Below are positions 36,606 through 44,295 of a stretch of DNA of 44,310 bases, piece after piece (position 1 is the first letter of the stretch; each line of letters begins with the position of its first letter). The stretch covers positions 1-44,310 of the forward strand of contig JAHDIP010000021.1 in the NCBI GenBank assembly GCA_020630735.1. The letters are read 5' to 3'. Origin of the DNA: Saprospiraceae bacterium (GTDB lineage Bacteria > Bacteroidota > Bacteroidia > Chitinophagales > Saprospiraceae). Below the pieces are notes generated by a model. The model made no database searches, was not told where the DNA came from, and was given only the letters and a program-made list of their open reading frames with translations. A program made the position numbers and the translations under genes.

Positions 36606-36631
36606 AGTTAATCCTAAAAGGAGAAAACTAC

Positions 36632-38377
36632 ATGAAAGTTAAGCGCATTATTTTAAGTAGTCTTATTTTTTGGTTATTGCTATTAGGTACTAGGCAAACA
36701 GTTGCTCAGGTATTCCCACCTGACTTTTTGTGTGTAAAAGCAGATACCTTATTATGGAACCTTCCTACCAATACTTGTGGTACCTTCAATAGCTTTGATA
36801 TTTATGTTGGTGATAATTACAATGGACCTTATTCCTTGTTGATCAATATTACTAATCCTACTACTGATCTTTATTTTCATAGCAATCCTTTAAGTGAAAC
36901 TCGCTACTATTATATGGAGAGTAATTACAACTGTCCAGGAGAGTTAGTCTTAACTTCTGATACCTTAAGTAATCTTGCTCCAGAAGTAGCACGTATTAAT
37001 AGTGTATCTGTAAATGGTAATAATGTAGAAATCAGTTGGCAAGAAAGTGATTCGCCAGAAGTTAGTGCCTATATCATTTACAAAACAACTCCAATAGGTA
37101 CCGTTCCCATTGATACAGTTTATAGTGGAACAACTTATGTTGATGTCAATGCATTAGCAGAATCAGTCAGTGAATCATATTATGTAGTGGCGCTTGATGA
37201 GTGTGGGAATACGAGTATTTTCGACTTCCAACATAGCACCATGTTTGCTGAAGCAGTAGTTGATCCTTGTGAGCAAACGATTAATTTTTCTTGGAATTTA
37301 TATGATAATTGGCCCAACGGTATTGGTTCGCAAGAAATTTGGCTAGGGCTTAATGGCAGCCCACCTATTGTTGTTGATACACTTTCTGCCAATGATACTT
37401 CTTATCTTCATTCAGGTATTAATGATGCTGAAACCTATTGCTTTTTTATTCGGGCGATTCAAGCCAACACGACCATTTTTTCCAATTCTAATCAGTTGTG
37501 TTTTACCTTGGATATTGTTCAACCAATGCGCAATTTATTTTTGAAGAATGTATCTGTAAATGCTACTAATGAAGTTGAGTTATTTTGGTTTTGGGACACA
37601 GATGCAGAGATCAATACTGTAAATATTTTACGCTCTACCGAAAATACAAACTATCCTATCGTTTCATCTTCTGCTCCTACTTTTCCACTTATCGATAATA
37701 ATAATGCAGTTGATCTTGGTAGCAATGCGAATGCAAGCAAACTATTTTATACTCTACAAACTATTGATGATTGCGATACTATAGCAATATCTAATTACGC
37801 CTCTACAATTTATCTAACTGGTGAAGCACTTGAAGATCGAACAAATAAAATTTCTTGGACTCCTTTTGATATAGAAGGGGCATCTATTTTGACTTATGAT
37901 ATTTATAGAGTGGTGGGGAGCAATACTGATTTTCTGATAACAGTTGATAGTTTGACCACTTCTTATATAGATCCTGTCAACCCAAAGAACGAAGCAGAAT
38001 CAAATGTCTGTTACTTTGTAGTCGCCAATGCAATCGCTCATCTACCTAATGGCGTAAATGAGCCAATCGCTTCTCGTTCGAACACACGCTGTGTCGAACA
38101 ACTAACAACACTACTGATGCCGAATGCCTTTGCTCCCTATGGCAAAAATCAAGAATTTAGACCAGTCGTTGTTTTTGGTGAAACGGTAGATTATACCCTT
38201 CAAATTTTTGATCGCTGGGGCGCACAATTATTTGAAAGTAATAATATAGATGATGGATGGGATGGACGAAAAGAGGGCAACGATATGCCACAAGGCACCT
38301 ACATATATAGTGTAAAAATCGTTCAAAAAAGTGGTCGAACAATCGAAGACTCGGGTGTCCTATTTCTTTTACGCTAA
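36632..38377 (+). CDS. Fn3-like secreted protein with gliding motility-associated (T9SS type B) C-terminal domain
   Basis: 581 residues. A signal peptide (IILSSLIFWLLLLGTRQTVAQ) is followed by four or so immunoglobulin/fibronectin-III-like beta units with paired cysteines, e.g. NGNNVEISWQESDSPEVSAYIIYKT, INFSWNLYDNW and NKISWTPFDIEGASILTYDIYRV. The last 85 residues form the CHU_C/type B sorting domain: LLMPNAFAPYGKNQEFRPV, YTLQIFDRWGAQLFESNNIDDGWDGRKEGNDMPQGTYIYSVKI. That domain directs export through the type IX system and surface attachment or release in Bacteroidota. A surface adhesin-like role is inferred. An RBS-like AAAGGAGAAA lies about 10 bases before ATG 36632, unusual in this window. 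Confidence 0.88.
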   Translation: MKVKRIILSSLIFWLLLLGTRQTVAQVFPPDFLCVKADTLLWNLPTNTCGTFNSFDIYVGDNYNGPYSLLINITNPTTDLYFHSNPLSETRYYYMESNYNCPGELVLTSDTLSNLAPEVARINSVSVNGNNVEISWQESDSPEVSAYIIYKTTPIGTVPIDTVYSGTTYVDVNALAESVSESYYVVALDECGNTSIFDFQHSTMFAEAVVDPCEQTINFSWNLYDNWPNGIGSQEIWLGLNGSPPIVVDTLSANDTSYLHSGINDAETYCFFIRAIQANTTIFSNSNQLCFTLDIVQPMRNLFLKNVSVNATNEVELFWFWDTDAEINTVNILRSTENTNYPIVSSSAPTFPLIDNNNAVDLGSNANASKLFYTLQTIDDCDTIAISNYASTIYLTGEALEDRTNKISWTPFDIEGASILTYDIYRVVGSNTDFLITVDSLTTSYIDPVNPKNEAESNVCYFVVANAIAHLPNGVNEPIASRSNTRCVEQLTTLLMPNAFAPYGKNQEFRPVVVFGETVDYTLQIFDRWGAQLFESNNIDDGWDGRKEGNDMPQGTYIYSVKIVQKSGRTIEDSGVLFLLR

Positions 38378-38415
38378 GTTTTCCTTAATTTGTAAGAACT
38401 AAATCTCCAAATTTC

Positions 38416-39096
38416 ATGCAAATAGGTGATGTTTTTGACGAACTAAATGATGGCTATACCGACAAAATTCAACGTTGGGTACCTTATTATAAAAAGTTGT
38501 GCACATCAATTGTTGATAACTTACCGAAGGACTTTTATCCACATCAAATTTTAGATCTTGGATGTGGAAATGGGAACATTTCCGCCTTGACAATCCAGCG
38601 TTTTCCGAATGCTAGCCATGTTTTGGTCGATGCTAGTCAACAAATGATTATTGATTGCAAAGCACGTTTTCCACAAGTTATTAACATTTTTTATCAACAA
38701 AATTACTTCCAAGAACTTGAATTTGAGAGAGCCTCCTTTGATTTGATCACTGCTGGTCTTTCATTACATCATTTGAAAGGGTATGAAAAGCAAGCATTTT
38801 TTAAGAAAATATACTTTTGGCTGCGTTCTGATGGTTGTTTCTCTTGTTCTGATTTGATGGTAGATAAAGACGATGAGCCACTGCATTCGAGCTATTTAGC
38901 AGATTGGAAAGAAATTGCTGAATCGAACCAAACAACTCCAGAAGAATGGCAATATATTATGGAGCATTATGAGACCTACGATCATCCTAACGGGATCGAT
39001 AAACAAATCGCTTGGTTAAAAGATGCTGGATTTGAAAACCCTGGTTATACTTGGAAAATTAATGGTTGGACAAATTTATTAGCACAAAAAAAATAG
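38416..39096 (+). CDS. class I SAM-dependent methyltransferase
   Basis: 226 residues with a Rossmann-type SAM site: motif I ILDLGCGNGNISAL (45-58), an acidic residue at the end of strand 2 (VLVDASQQMI) and motif IV-like DLITAGLSLHHLKGYEKQAFFKKIYFWLRSDGCF. The C-terminal half (SDLMVDKDDEPLHSSYLADW) resembles small-molecule methyltransferases of the methyltransf_25 type. The substrate cannot be deduced. It starts 38 bases after the type-IX-secreted protein gene. Its stop lies one base from the stop of the oppositely oriented TPR membrane protein gene. Confidence 0.85.
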   Translation: MQIGDVFDELNDGYTDKIQRWVPYYKKLCTSIVDNLPKDFYPHQILDLGCGNGNISALTIQRFPNASHVLVDASQQMIIDCKARFPQVINIFYQQNYFQELEFERASFDLITAGLSLHHLKGYEKQAFFKKIYFWLRSDGCFSCSDLMVDKDDEPLHSSYLADWKEIAESNQTTPEEWQYIMEHYETYDHPNGIDKQIAWLKDAGFENPGYTWKINGWTNLLAQKK

Positions 39097-39097
39097 A

Positions 39098-39778
39098 TTA
39101 TTTTTTGACCCCCTTTTTTGTTTTTATAGATTTCACAAAAGCATTAACCTTATAATTGACAATACCTCTGTGCAAAAGTTCGCTTCCGATCAATAGAAAG
39201 AAACCAACAATAAAGATGATAGTACGCACTAATTGAAACTGATCTACAACTGCCTCTTCAAAGAATGGACGAATACAAAGCATTTCAATAGCGATGATAA
39301 AAGCAGATACAAAAAAGAGCGCAACTGAGACTATTCTAGCGGTGTCTAAAAACTTGGGATGTCTACGACGAGTTGCTTTTTTCAAAAAGCGAGTCGTTAA
39401 TTCATCTGAAGGATTTATCTTCGTTAATTCCTTGAGTATGTGTTCGGACTTTTCAAAAGCCATTGAGTTATAATAGGCTGCAGCTTTTTTGAATAAAATA
39501 TCTCTATATAGATCTTGCCCATTATAAAATTTAATATTTTTTTCGATCGTCAATTCAATAATATAATCGGCTACAGGAATAAATTTTTGGTAAGCTCCTG
39601 TTTCGAATAATGCAATAGCATAATCAACTAATAATTCAAAGTATTCTGTAAACTCTAAATTATTGATTGCTTTTCTATTTTTTTCATAATAACGTACACG
39701 TTTGCGATATTCCGAAAGGTCTATGCCTTTGAAATCTTTGTATACATTCGAATGACCATATGTTGAAGGAAAACGCAT
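39098..39778 (-). CDS. TPR-like protein with two C-terminal membrane segments
   Basis: 226 residues. The N-terminal 130 residues are helical and read like degenerate tetratricopeptide repeats (DYAIALFETGAYQKFIPVADYIIEL, LFKKAAAYYNSMAFEKSEHILKEL). Two hydrophobic segments follow at about 147-167 and 185-200, and the protein ends in a basic tail (KSIKTKKGVKK). The likely topology is a cytoplasmic helical domain anchored in the inner membrane. I know no function. It is the last gene of a tight minus-strand set: it starts 8 bases after the cyclase-family gene ends, which in turn follows nadK by 15 bases. Confidence 0.75.
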   Translation of the reverse strand: MRFPSTYGHSNVYKDFKGIDLSEYRKRVRYYEKNRKAINNLEFTEYFELLVDYAIALFETGAYQKFIPVADYIIELTIEKNIKFYNGQDLYRDILFKKAAAYYNSMAFEKSEHILKELTKINPSDELTTRFLKKATRRRHPKFLDTARIVSVALFFVSAFIIAIEMLCIRPFFEEAVVDQFQLVRTIIFIVGFFLLIGSELLHRGIVNYKVNAFVKSIKTKKGVKK

Positions 39779-39786
39779 TATTTCGT

Positions 39787-40551
39787 TTATTTGTTCTTAG
39801 TTATTATCAATTCATACAAAATAGGTTTGCTGGGACTTACATCAATCTCAAAACTCGCTATCTGAATATTCAGTAAATAAAAGCCATCTAAAATATCATT
39901 ATTTACATAAATCAACTCACTTATTGTACAATTTTCCCGCACATTGTCGGGGTAAAGCCAAAATGCTTTATGTGACAATAAATGACCACCATCTTCCTCA
40001 CGATCTACCGAAGGTAAATCAATTAGTAAGTGTTCTACGCCACAAGCAACTAGATATTCTATTGCTTCATGGTGTACAAAGGGTGGGTTACTTCCTGAAT
40101 AATTAGTGTGTGTTTTGAGGTATTCATTAGGCATTGTCCGAATAACAATTGCCTTTGCCTCTCTCTCTTTAAATACTTTCTTTAGTTGGTCTTTATGGAT
40201 GATGAGATCACCATCTTCGGTTCTAGTAGGATAAACGCTTACAAGCTTAGCTATACAGTGATAATCTTTTAAACACTGATTGATCGTATATACTTCTTTC
40301 GCTATATGTCCAACGCATTCGGTATGCGTTCCGTTGCCATGAGGGTTTAATCGAACGTTGAGAAAGTTCAATGATCCTCCTTGAGCGGTTGAACCAATAA
40401 AGTTACCAGCGATTACAGGAGTTGTTTCCATTGGTGGTGCATAGAAGCAATTGACCGTTTCAGCCCCTTCTTTAAGGGGAATGGAGATATCTAGAGGTTT
40501 ACTTAAATCAACCTCAAAGATATTTTTGTTATGTTCTAATCTTATAAGCAT
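39787..40551 (-). CDS. cyclase-family (kynurenine formamidase-like) metal-dependent hydrolase
   Basis: 254 residues of the cyclase/KynB superfamily. The metal-binding motif is HGNGTHTE (about 71-78), a variant of HxGTHxD with Glu for the last Asp and one extra spacing difference. Further landmarks are DLSKPLDISIPL at the N-terminus, AIVIRTMPN, PFVHHEAIEYLVACGVEHLLIDLPSVDREEDGG and the C-terminal GFYLLNIQIASFEIDVSPSKPILYEL, typical of the family. No other tryptophan-degradation gene is nearby, so kynurenine formamidase activity is not claimed. The gene sits between nadK and a TPR membrane protein gene in a compact operon-like set. Confidence 0.82.
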   Translation of the reverse strand: MLIRLEHNKNIFEVDLSKPLDISIPLKEGAETVNCFYAPPMETTPVIAGNFIGSTAQGGSLNFLNVRLNPHGNGTHTECVGHIAKEVYTINQCLKDYHCIAKLVSVYPTRTEDGDLIIHKDQLKKVFKEREAKAIVIRTMPNEYLKTHTNYSGSNPPFVHHEAIEYLVACGVEHLLIDLPSVDREEDGGHLLSHKAFWLYPDNVRENCTISELIYVNNDILDGFYLLNIQIASFEIDVSPSKPILYELIITKNK

Positions 40552-40566
40552 TGCAAGATACTACGA

Positions 40567-41448
40567 TTAATTTCGAGAATCAATCCCCCAAGCCAATTTT
40601 TCTTGTAAAGTTTGTAAAAAATTTCGATCTAATAAGCGAATTAACTTAACTGTAAAGTCGCATTTACGCACAGCAAGTCGATGTTCTGCCTTTATCATTT
40701 CAAAACGGGAGTCGAGGGTACACAAAAAATTGTCGGCACGTCCTTCTACTTCAAAGGAAATTACCGAGTTATCAGAGATCACAATAGGACGCACATTTAA
40801 GTTATGTGGCGCTACTGGAGTAATAACAAAGTTGCCTGAATTAGGAAAAATAATAGGCCCGCCACAACTCAGAGAATAGCCTGTAGACCCCGTTGGAGTT
40901 GCTACAATTATTCCATCGGCCCAATATGAATTAAGATAAGCTCCATTGATATACGTATGAATCGTAATCATAGAAGAAGTATCTCTTTTTAGTAAGGTAA
41001 AATCATTGAGCGCAAAACGAGTCTCACCAAAAAGAGGCACGCTAGATTCTAAGTAAATTAATCTTCTTTCATCTATAGAATAACGTCCTTGTTTTAGCCA
41101 AGTAATTGCTTTGGAAATTTTTGTTTTTTCCATGCTTGCCAAAAAACCTAAGCGTCCTAAGTTTATTCCGAGAATAGGAACGTTACTGTCTCTTACTAAA
41201 GTCGTTGCATTTAGTATCGTACCGTCGCCACCAAGGCTTATGACAAAATCTATATTTCTAGTCTTAAAATCTAAATAACCATCAAAAGGAGCAACATCAC
41301 TTTTAAAATTAATCACATCTTTTATCTGACTTAGATAAGGAGCATAGACATAAGCGTTTACACCTTCTTCGTGTATCATATCGAAGAACTCTTGAACATA
41401 TGGAGCATCTGACTCCTTATATAAGCGACTATAAATTACTATTTGCAT
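40567..41448 (-). CDS. nadK: NAD kinase
   Basis: A 293-residue cytoplasmic enzyme that phosphorylates NAD to NADP. The catalytic GGDG motif is at 73-76 (VISLGGDGTILNAT), followed by VPILGINLGRLGFLA, ALNDFTLLKRDTSSMI with the conserved NE/ND box, and the glycine-rich WADGIIVATPTGSTGYSLSCGGPI. The C-terminal strand region VIITP-like segment reads FVITPVAPHNLNVRPIVISD. Length and motif order match bacterial NadK throughout. It is the first gene of the minus-strand set with the cyclase-family and TPR genes. Confidence 0.96.
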   Translation of the reverse strand: MQIVIYSRLYKESDAPYVQEFFDMIHEEGVNAYVYAPYLSQIKDVINFKSDVAPFDGYLDFKTRNIDFVISLGGDGTILNATTLVRDSNVPILGINLGRLGFLASMEKTKISKAITWLKQGRYSIDERRLIYLESSVPLFGETRFALNDFTLLKRDTSSMITIHTYINGAYLNSYWADGIIVATPTGSTGYSLSCGGPIIFPNSGNFVITPVAPHNLNVRPIVISDNSVISFEVEGRADNFLCTLDSRFEMIKAEHRLAVRKCDFTVKLIRLLDRNFLQTLQEKLAWGIDSRN

Positions 41449-41562
41449 CTAAGCAATGTTGAAAAATAAATTAATCAATTTGATCTTATTTTATTTACTA
41501 TTTTTCGTTACTAAAAATGTCAATATACCCTGCATAATTCCATTTTTAGTGCCTCACAATTA

Positions 41563-41604
41563 GCGAAAAAATATATCGTCAATTTGATCAATCTATTTTT
41601 TCGC
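41563..41604 (-). terminator. probable terminator after the BamA/TamA-like gene
   Basis: An 11-bp perfect stem GCGAAAAAATA (41563-41573) with its complement at 41594-41604 and a 20-base loop, six bases past the minus-strand stop. It is AT-rich, so termination strength is uncertain. Confidence 0.5.
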
Positions 41605-41609
41605 CATTG

Positions 41610-43013
41610 CTAAATCGATAAGTTAAAACTTAAAAATAAGCCTTTTTCTTTTAAATGATTCCAACTATATTCAAATACTATCACTTTATCGTAATAAACG
41701 ACAAAATTTACTCCCAAACCTCCTCCTTTTAGCCAAGTATTTCCTAAGGTATTATTATTTTCTGTAAACTGTGTATCGTTCACATATCCTGTATCAAAGT
41801 AGCTCGTCAGATACATCTTTAGGGGCATAATTTTAAATTGCTGGATTGGCATATATTTTCCCCAATTAAATTCTATGTTCAATAATTCGTAGCGTAAGGT
41901 AGATTTTAAGAAAGCATAGTCTAAACCATCAATGACATAAAATTCATACCCTCTCACAAAATCGCCACCATAACCCAAGGCCCAATAATTATTGTAAGGC
42001 TGTTCATTTCGGATCAAAGCGGTTCGCCCTTTTACTAAACTAGCAAAACTAAATTTCTTTGACAAAGGAAAATATTTTGAATACTCGGCTGTTAGATAAA
42101 GACCATTTCGTTCTTTAAAAATGCCTAGTCCTTCTTTTTCGAGTACAACATACAATTGATTTCCGCTTAAAGGATAAGGTTTAATATCGCGAGTGTCATA
42201 GGTAAAATCATACCGAAGATAAAACAAACGTTGTCGTGTGGCATTGCCTAGAAAGTAATCAATATTGACCGTGTCTTGTTTTACAAAGTCGTCAATCGTA
42301 TTTTGTTGAAATTCTAGTTTGAAATTATGATAGCTTCTAATTTTTGGACGATAGAGTAAAGCGCCACCTATTCGAAAACGTTGTAATAAAAACTTACCAT
42401 CGAAACGAGCAAATTGTAATTTATTATCAATCGTTTTGTAAGCGATTTCTTTATTGCGAGCATAAAAAGCATTGAAGTTGAAACCTAAGTTTTGTTTTTT
42501 ATTGAGCGATGGAAAAGTATAGTCTAATTCGAATTTTTGGGTGTAACCAAATTGGGTTACTAATTTTAAGCGATCCCGATTTCCTGATAGATTAATATGA
42601 TAAAATCGCAAACCAAAATTAACTCGATCTAAAGAACGGTTTTGTTCTTCCCACCATACATTAAAATTTCGGTCGGCTAATTCAAAAATCGGGATTGGGA
42701 AAATATACCATCCTTCTTGTAGCTCTAAAAGTAATTTGACTTTATTATTTTCTTGGTCCCATTCTTTTACATTAAACTTTGCTAGAGTAAACAAACCGGT
42801 ATTCAAAATCAGTAATCGACTTTCTTCTAAGCGATCTGCTAAATCTGTCACAGGAATACTATCTCCTATTCGAAAAGGAATTTCTCGTAAAATCGTCCGT
42901 TCTTTGGTATGCTTATTTCCTTCTATTTGTATAGACTCAACTACCACAAAATCATTTTGTGCGATCAAGAAAAAAGGGGGAAACAATAAAAAAAGACAGA
43001 GGTACTTCCACAT
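41610..43013 (-). CDS. BamA/TamA-like outer membrane protein (POTRA plus surface-antigen barrel)
   Basis: 467 residues from the ATG at 43013 (MWKYLCLFLLFPPFFLIAQ signal peptide). The open frame extends 17 codons upstream only from a TTG and lacks a sensible N-region. After the signal, one POTRA-like unit is seen (VVVESIQIEGNKHTKERTILREIPFRIGDSI...LLILNTGLFTLAKFNVKEW). The rest is an Omp85-type barrel (RLFYLRYDFTYDTRDIKPYPLSGNQLYVVLEKEGLG, ALGYGGDFVRGYEFYVIDG with the VRGYE lid motif, and GLGVNFVVYYDKVIVFEYSWN). It is much shorter than BamA, with one clear POTRA, so it is probably an accessory Omp85 paralogue. The substrate is unknown. No periplasmic partner gene is adjacent. Confidence 0.86.
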   Translation of the reverse strand: MWKYLCLFLLFPPFFLIAQNDFVVVESIQIEGNKHTKERTILREIPFRIGDSIPVTDLADRLEESRLLILNTGLFTLAKFNVKEWDQENNKVKLLLELQEGWYIFPIPIFELADRNFNVWWEEQNRSLDRVNFGLRFYHINLSGNRDRLKLVTQFGYTQKFELDYTFPSLNKKQNLGFNFNAFYARNKEIAYKTIDNKLQFARFDGKFLLQRFRIGGALLYRPKIRSYHNFKLEFQQNTIDDFVKQDTVNIDYFLGNATRQRLFYLRYDFTYDTRDIKPYPLSGNQLYVVLEKEGLGIFKERNGLYLTAEYSKYFPLSKKFSFASLVKGRTALIRNEQPYNNYWALGYGGDFVRGYEFYVIDGLDYAFLKSTLRYELLNIEFNWGKYMPIQQFKIMPLKMYLTSYFDTGYVNDTQFTENNNTLGNTWLKGGGLGVNFVVYYDKVIVFEYSWNHLKEKGLFLSFNLSI

Positions 43014-43228
43014 ATTCGTCAAACTTGAAACGCAAGGTAAGATTTTTTTTAAATAAATACGCAAAATTGTTTTTCTTTAATATTTCGTTAAAACTTATTG
43101 ATTATAAGTAAACTACGAATAGAGTAAACCTACAATTGTAATTATATTTTCTATCTTTTTCAAAAAAAATAATTTGTCTTGGAACTTTTTGAACTAGAAA
43201 AAGCATTATATAGACCGTAACTGATTTA

Positions 43229-43376
43229 GTAACAAGTAAAAAATAATTCAGCCATTTCGCCGATGATATTTTGAACCAATACATCGTTATTTTTTTCAGC
43301 AATAGCTTAGGCTATTCCTTCAAAAAATGCCTTGTCTTTGCTAAAAATATAAATCTCCAAATGACCAACTCATTAT
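43229..43376. repeat. repeat family B, copy 2
   Basis: Matches 31229-31408 in the same orientation, including CGTTATTTTTTTCA (43285-43298) and CAAAAAATGCC (43321-43331). It lacks the extra hairpin insert of copy 1. A 66-codon minus-strand frame crosses it but looks random. Confidence 0.6.
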
Positions 43377-43514
43377 TTGCTTGTTACTTATAAATGACGC
43401 CTCACTTTTTAATTTACTATTTAGTGTTTTATTTATATTCAGTTTGCAAAATTTAAAACAACAAAAATTCAATATATTCAAATGTTATTTTTTAATCAAC
43501 ATATTATCTTTTTC

Positions 43515-43722
43515 AAGTGGCTCAAGCAATCCCTAGGGATGAGTAGTCTGTTCTCTACTTCCGAACAAACAGTCGAAAGTTTAGAGATAGATTGTCTGGG
43601 CACGATTTCCATCTAACAGCTTACCTTTTTAGTAGCTGTTAAAAATGCAGCTACGAAAATTCTACTTTATTTTTCTTTTCGTTTTCTTTTCAAGGCTGCA
43701 TTTTTGAGTTGTTCAAACTCAA
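43515..43722 (+). ncRNA. candidate structured RNA or attenuator
   Basis: Consecutive inverted repeats: ATCCCTAGGGAT palindrome (43529-43540); TCTCTA-CTT with AAG-TT-TAGAGA (43552-43587); AACAGC-T-TAC with GTA-GCTGTT (43615-43640); AAAAATGCAGC with GCTGCATTTTT (43641-43651 and 43695-43705), whose pyrimidine-rich loop has a CGAAAA/TTTTCG inner stem; and TTGAGTT with AACTCAA (43704-43722), overlapping the end of the previous stem by two bases. The fourth stem followed by T's looks like a terminator, the fifth like a competing or second one. 6S RNA would be one candidate class, but I cannot confirm its closing helix. Strand is assumed. Confidence 0.4.
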
Positions 43723-43968
43723 GTTTATGATTCAATAGTTAATTCAACGAATCGTTATACTTGACAATCTGTTTGACTCAACACCTCCAAATCTACGTAG
43801 TTATACATTAGTAATTATTGGTCATTAACTGTTTGGCTTTAAAACCAAAAATCAATGATTAATCAATTAATAATTAAATCCGCATAGTGGCTAAAGTGCC
43901 ATGTCATGCGCAAGGAAGCTATGAATATTAGTAAATGATTTTCTTGAAGCTTTGAAATACTAAAACAC

Positions 43969-44041
43969 GGTAGCGTAGTTCAATCGGTTGAGCGCGGGAT
44001 TGTCTATCCTGAAGTTGCGAGTTCGAGTCTCGTCGTTACCG
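43969..44041 (+). tRNA. tRNA-Asp(GTC), divergent
   Basis: A 73-nt cloverleaf: acceptor GGTAGCG with CGTTACC (one G-T pair), D stem GTTC with GAGC, anticodon stem CGGGA with TCCTG (one G-T pair), loop TTGTCTA with anticodon GTC, 5-base variable region, T stem GCGAG with CTCGT (one G-T pair), T loop TTCGAGT and discriminator G, as expected for aspartate. CCA is not encoded. Two features are atypical: position 37 is T where a purine is nearly universal, and the D loop has 8 bases without the usual A21. It may be a second, diverged copy. Confidence 0.75.
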
Positions 44042-44056
44042 CAAGTGACATATGTT

Positions 44057-44295
44057 GCCTTCGTAGTCCAACTGGAAGAGACAGTGGTTCGAAGAGTTTA
44101 TTGGGAAATTATTAATTGGTCTGCAAATGCCATTTTTTTGTTTATCCGTCGTTACAAAATTGCTCATTATGCTAAGGCATAACTCCGCATTTTGCGTCTT
44201 GGCTAATCAAAAAAATAATCATTATCGACTCAAAGAACAAAACTCCAATAAACTCTAAGCACCATACAGTATGAGTTCGAATCTCATCGAGGGTA
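44057..44295 (+). other. interrupted tRNA-like locus (5' and 3' halves separated in the anticodon loop)
   Basis: The 5' half 44057-44092 and 3' half 44257-44295 together fold as a cloverleaf. The acceptor is GCCTTCG with CGAGGGT (G-T at 1-72 and 4-69). The D arm is GTCC-N9-AGAC, three pairs plus one mismatch, with GG in the loop. A26 is present. The anticodon stem is GTGGT with ACCAT, the variable region ACAGT, the T stem ATGAG with CTCAT (perfect), the T loop TTCGAAT, and the discriminator A. Between them lies a segment closed by a perfect 12-bp inverted repeat, AGAGTTTATTGG (44093-44104) and CCAATAAACTCT (44245-44256), around 140 bases. Position 33 would be C, not T, so the anticodon cannot be assigned. 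The acceptor and T arm are most like arginine tRNAs of Bacteroidota. It could be a split or intron-bearing tRNA, or a pseudogene opened by a small inverted-repeat element. Confidence 0.5.

Larger units (their letters stand above)
43014..43968. other. long non-coding region upstream of the tRNA genes
   Basis: About 950 bases with no convincing protein gene on either strand. In order it holds the promoter side of the BamA-like gene, repeat family B copy 2 (43229-43376), AT-rich DNA, a chain of hairpins at about 43515-43722, and one more hairpin at 43881-43910 (CGCAT/ATGCG outside, TGGC/GCCA inside) about 60 bases before the tRNA. Confidence 0.6.

Noticed and set aside
43014-43064. Longer start for the BamA/TamA-like gene
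   Set aside because: It uses TTG and adds 17 residues before an otherwise normal signal peptide at the ATG at 43013.
43102-43302. Minus-strand frame of 66 codons
   Set aside because: It crosses repeat family B, has low-complexity Lys/Phe/Tyr content and no recognisable start context, and is probably chance in AT-rich DNA.
43988-44182. Plus-strand frame of 64 codons over the tRNA genes
   Set aside because: It overlaps tRNA-Asp and the interrupted tRNA-like sequence; translation is not credible.
44093-44256. Group I intron within the tRNA-like locus
   Set aside because: The insert is only about 165 nt, and I could not find a P3-P7-P8 type core or a plausible P7 pairing; the closing 12-bp helix is not a typical P1.
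43969-44295. tmRNA gene
   Set aside because: There is no GGGG-type acceptor start, no tag-peptide frame with stops, and the tRNA-like halves have full D and anticodon stems, unlike tmRNA.
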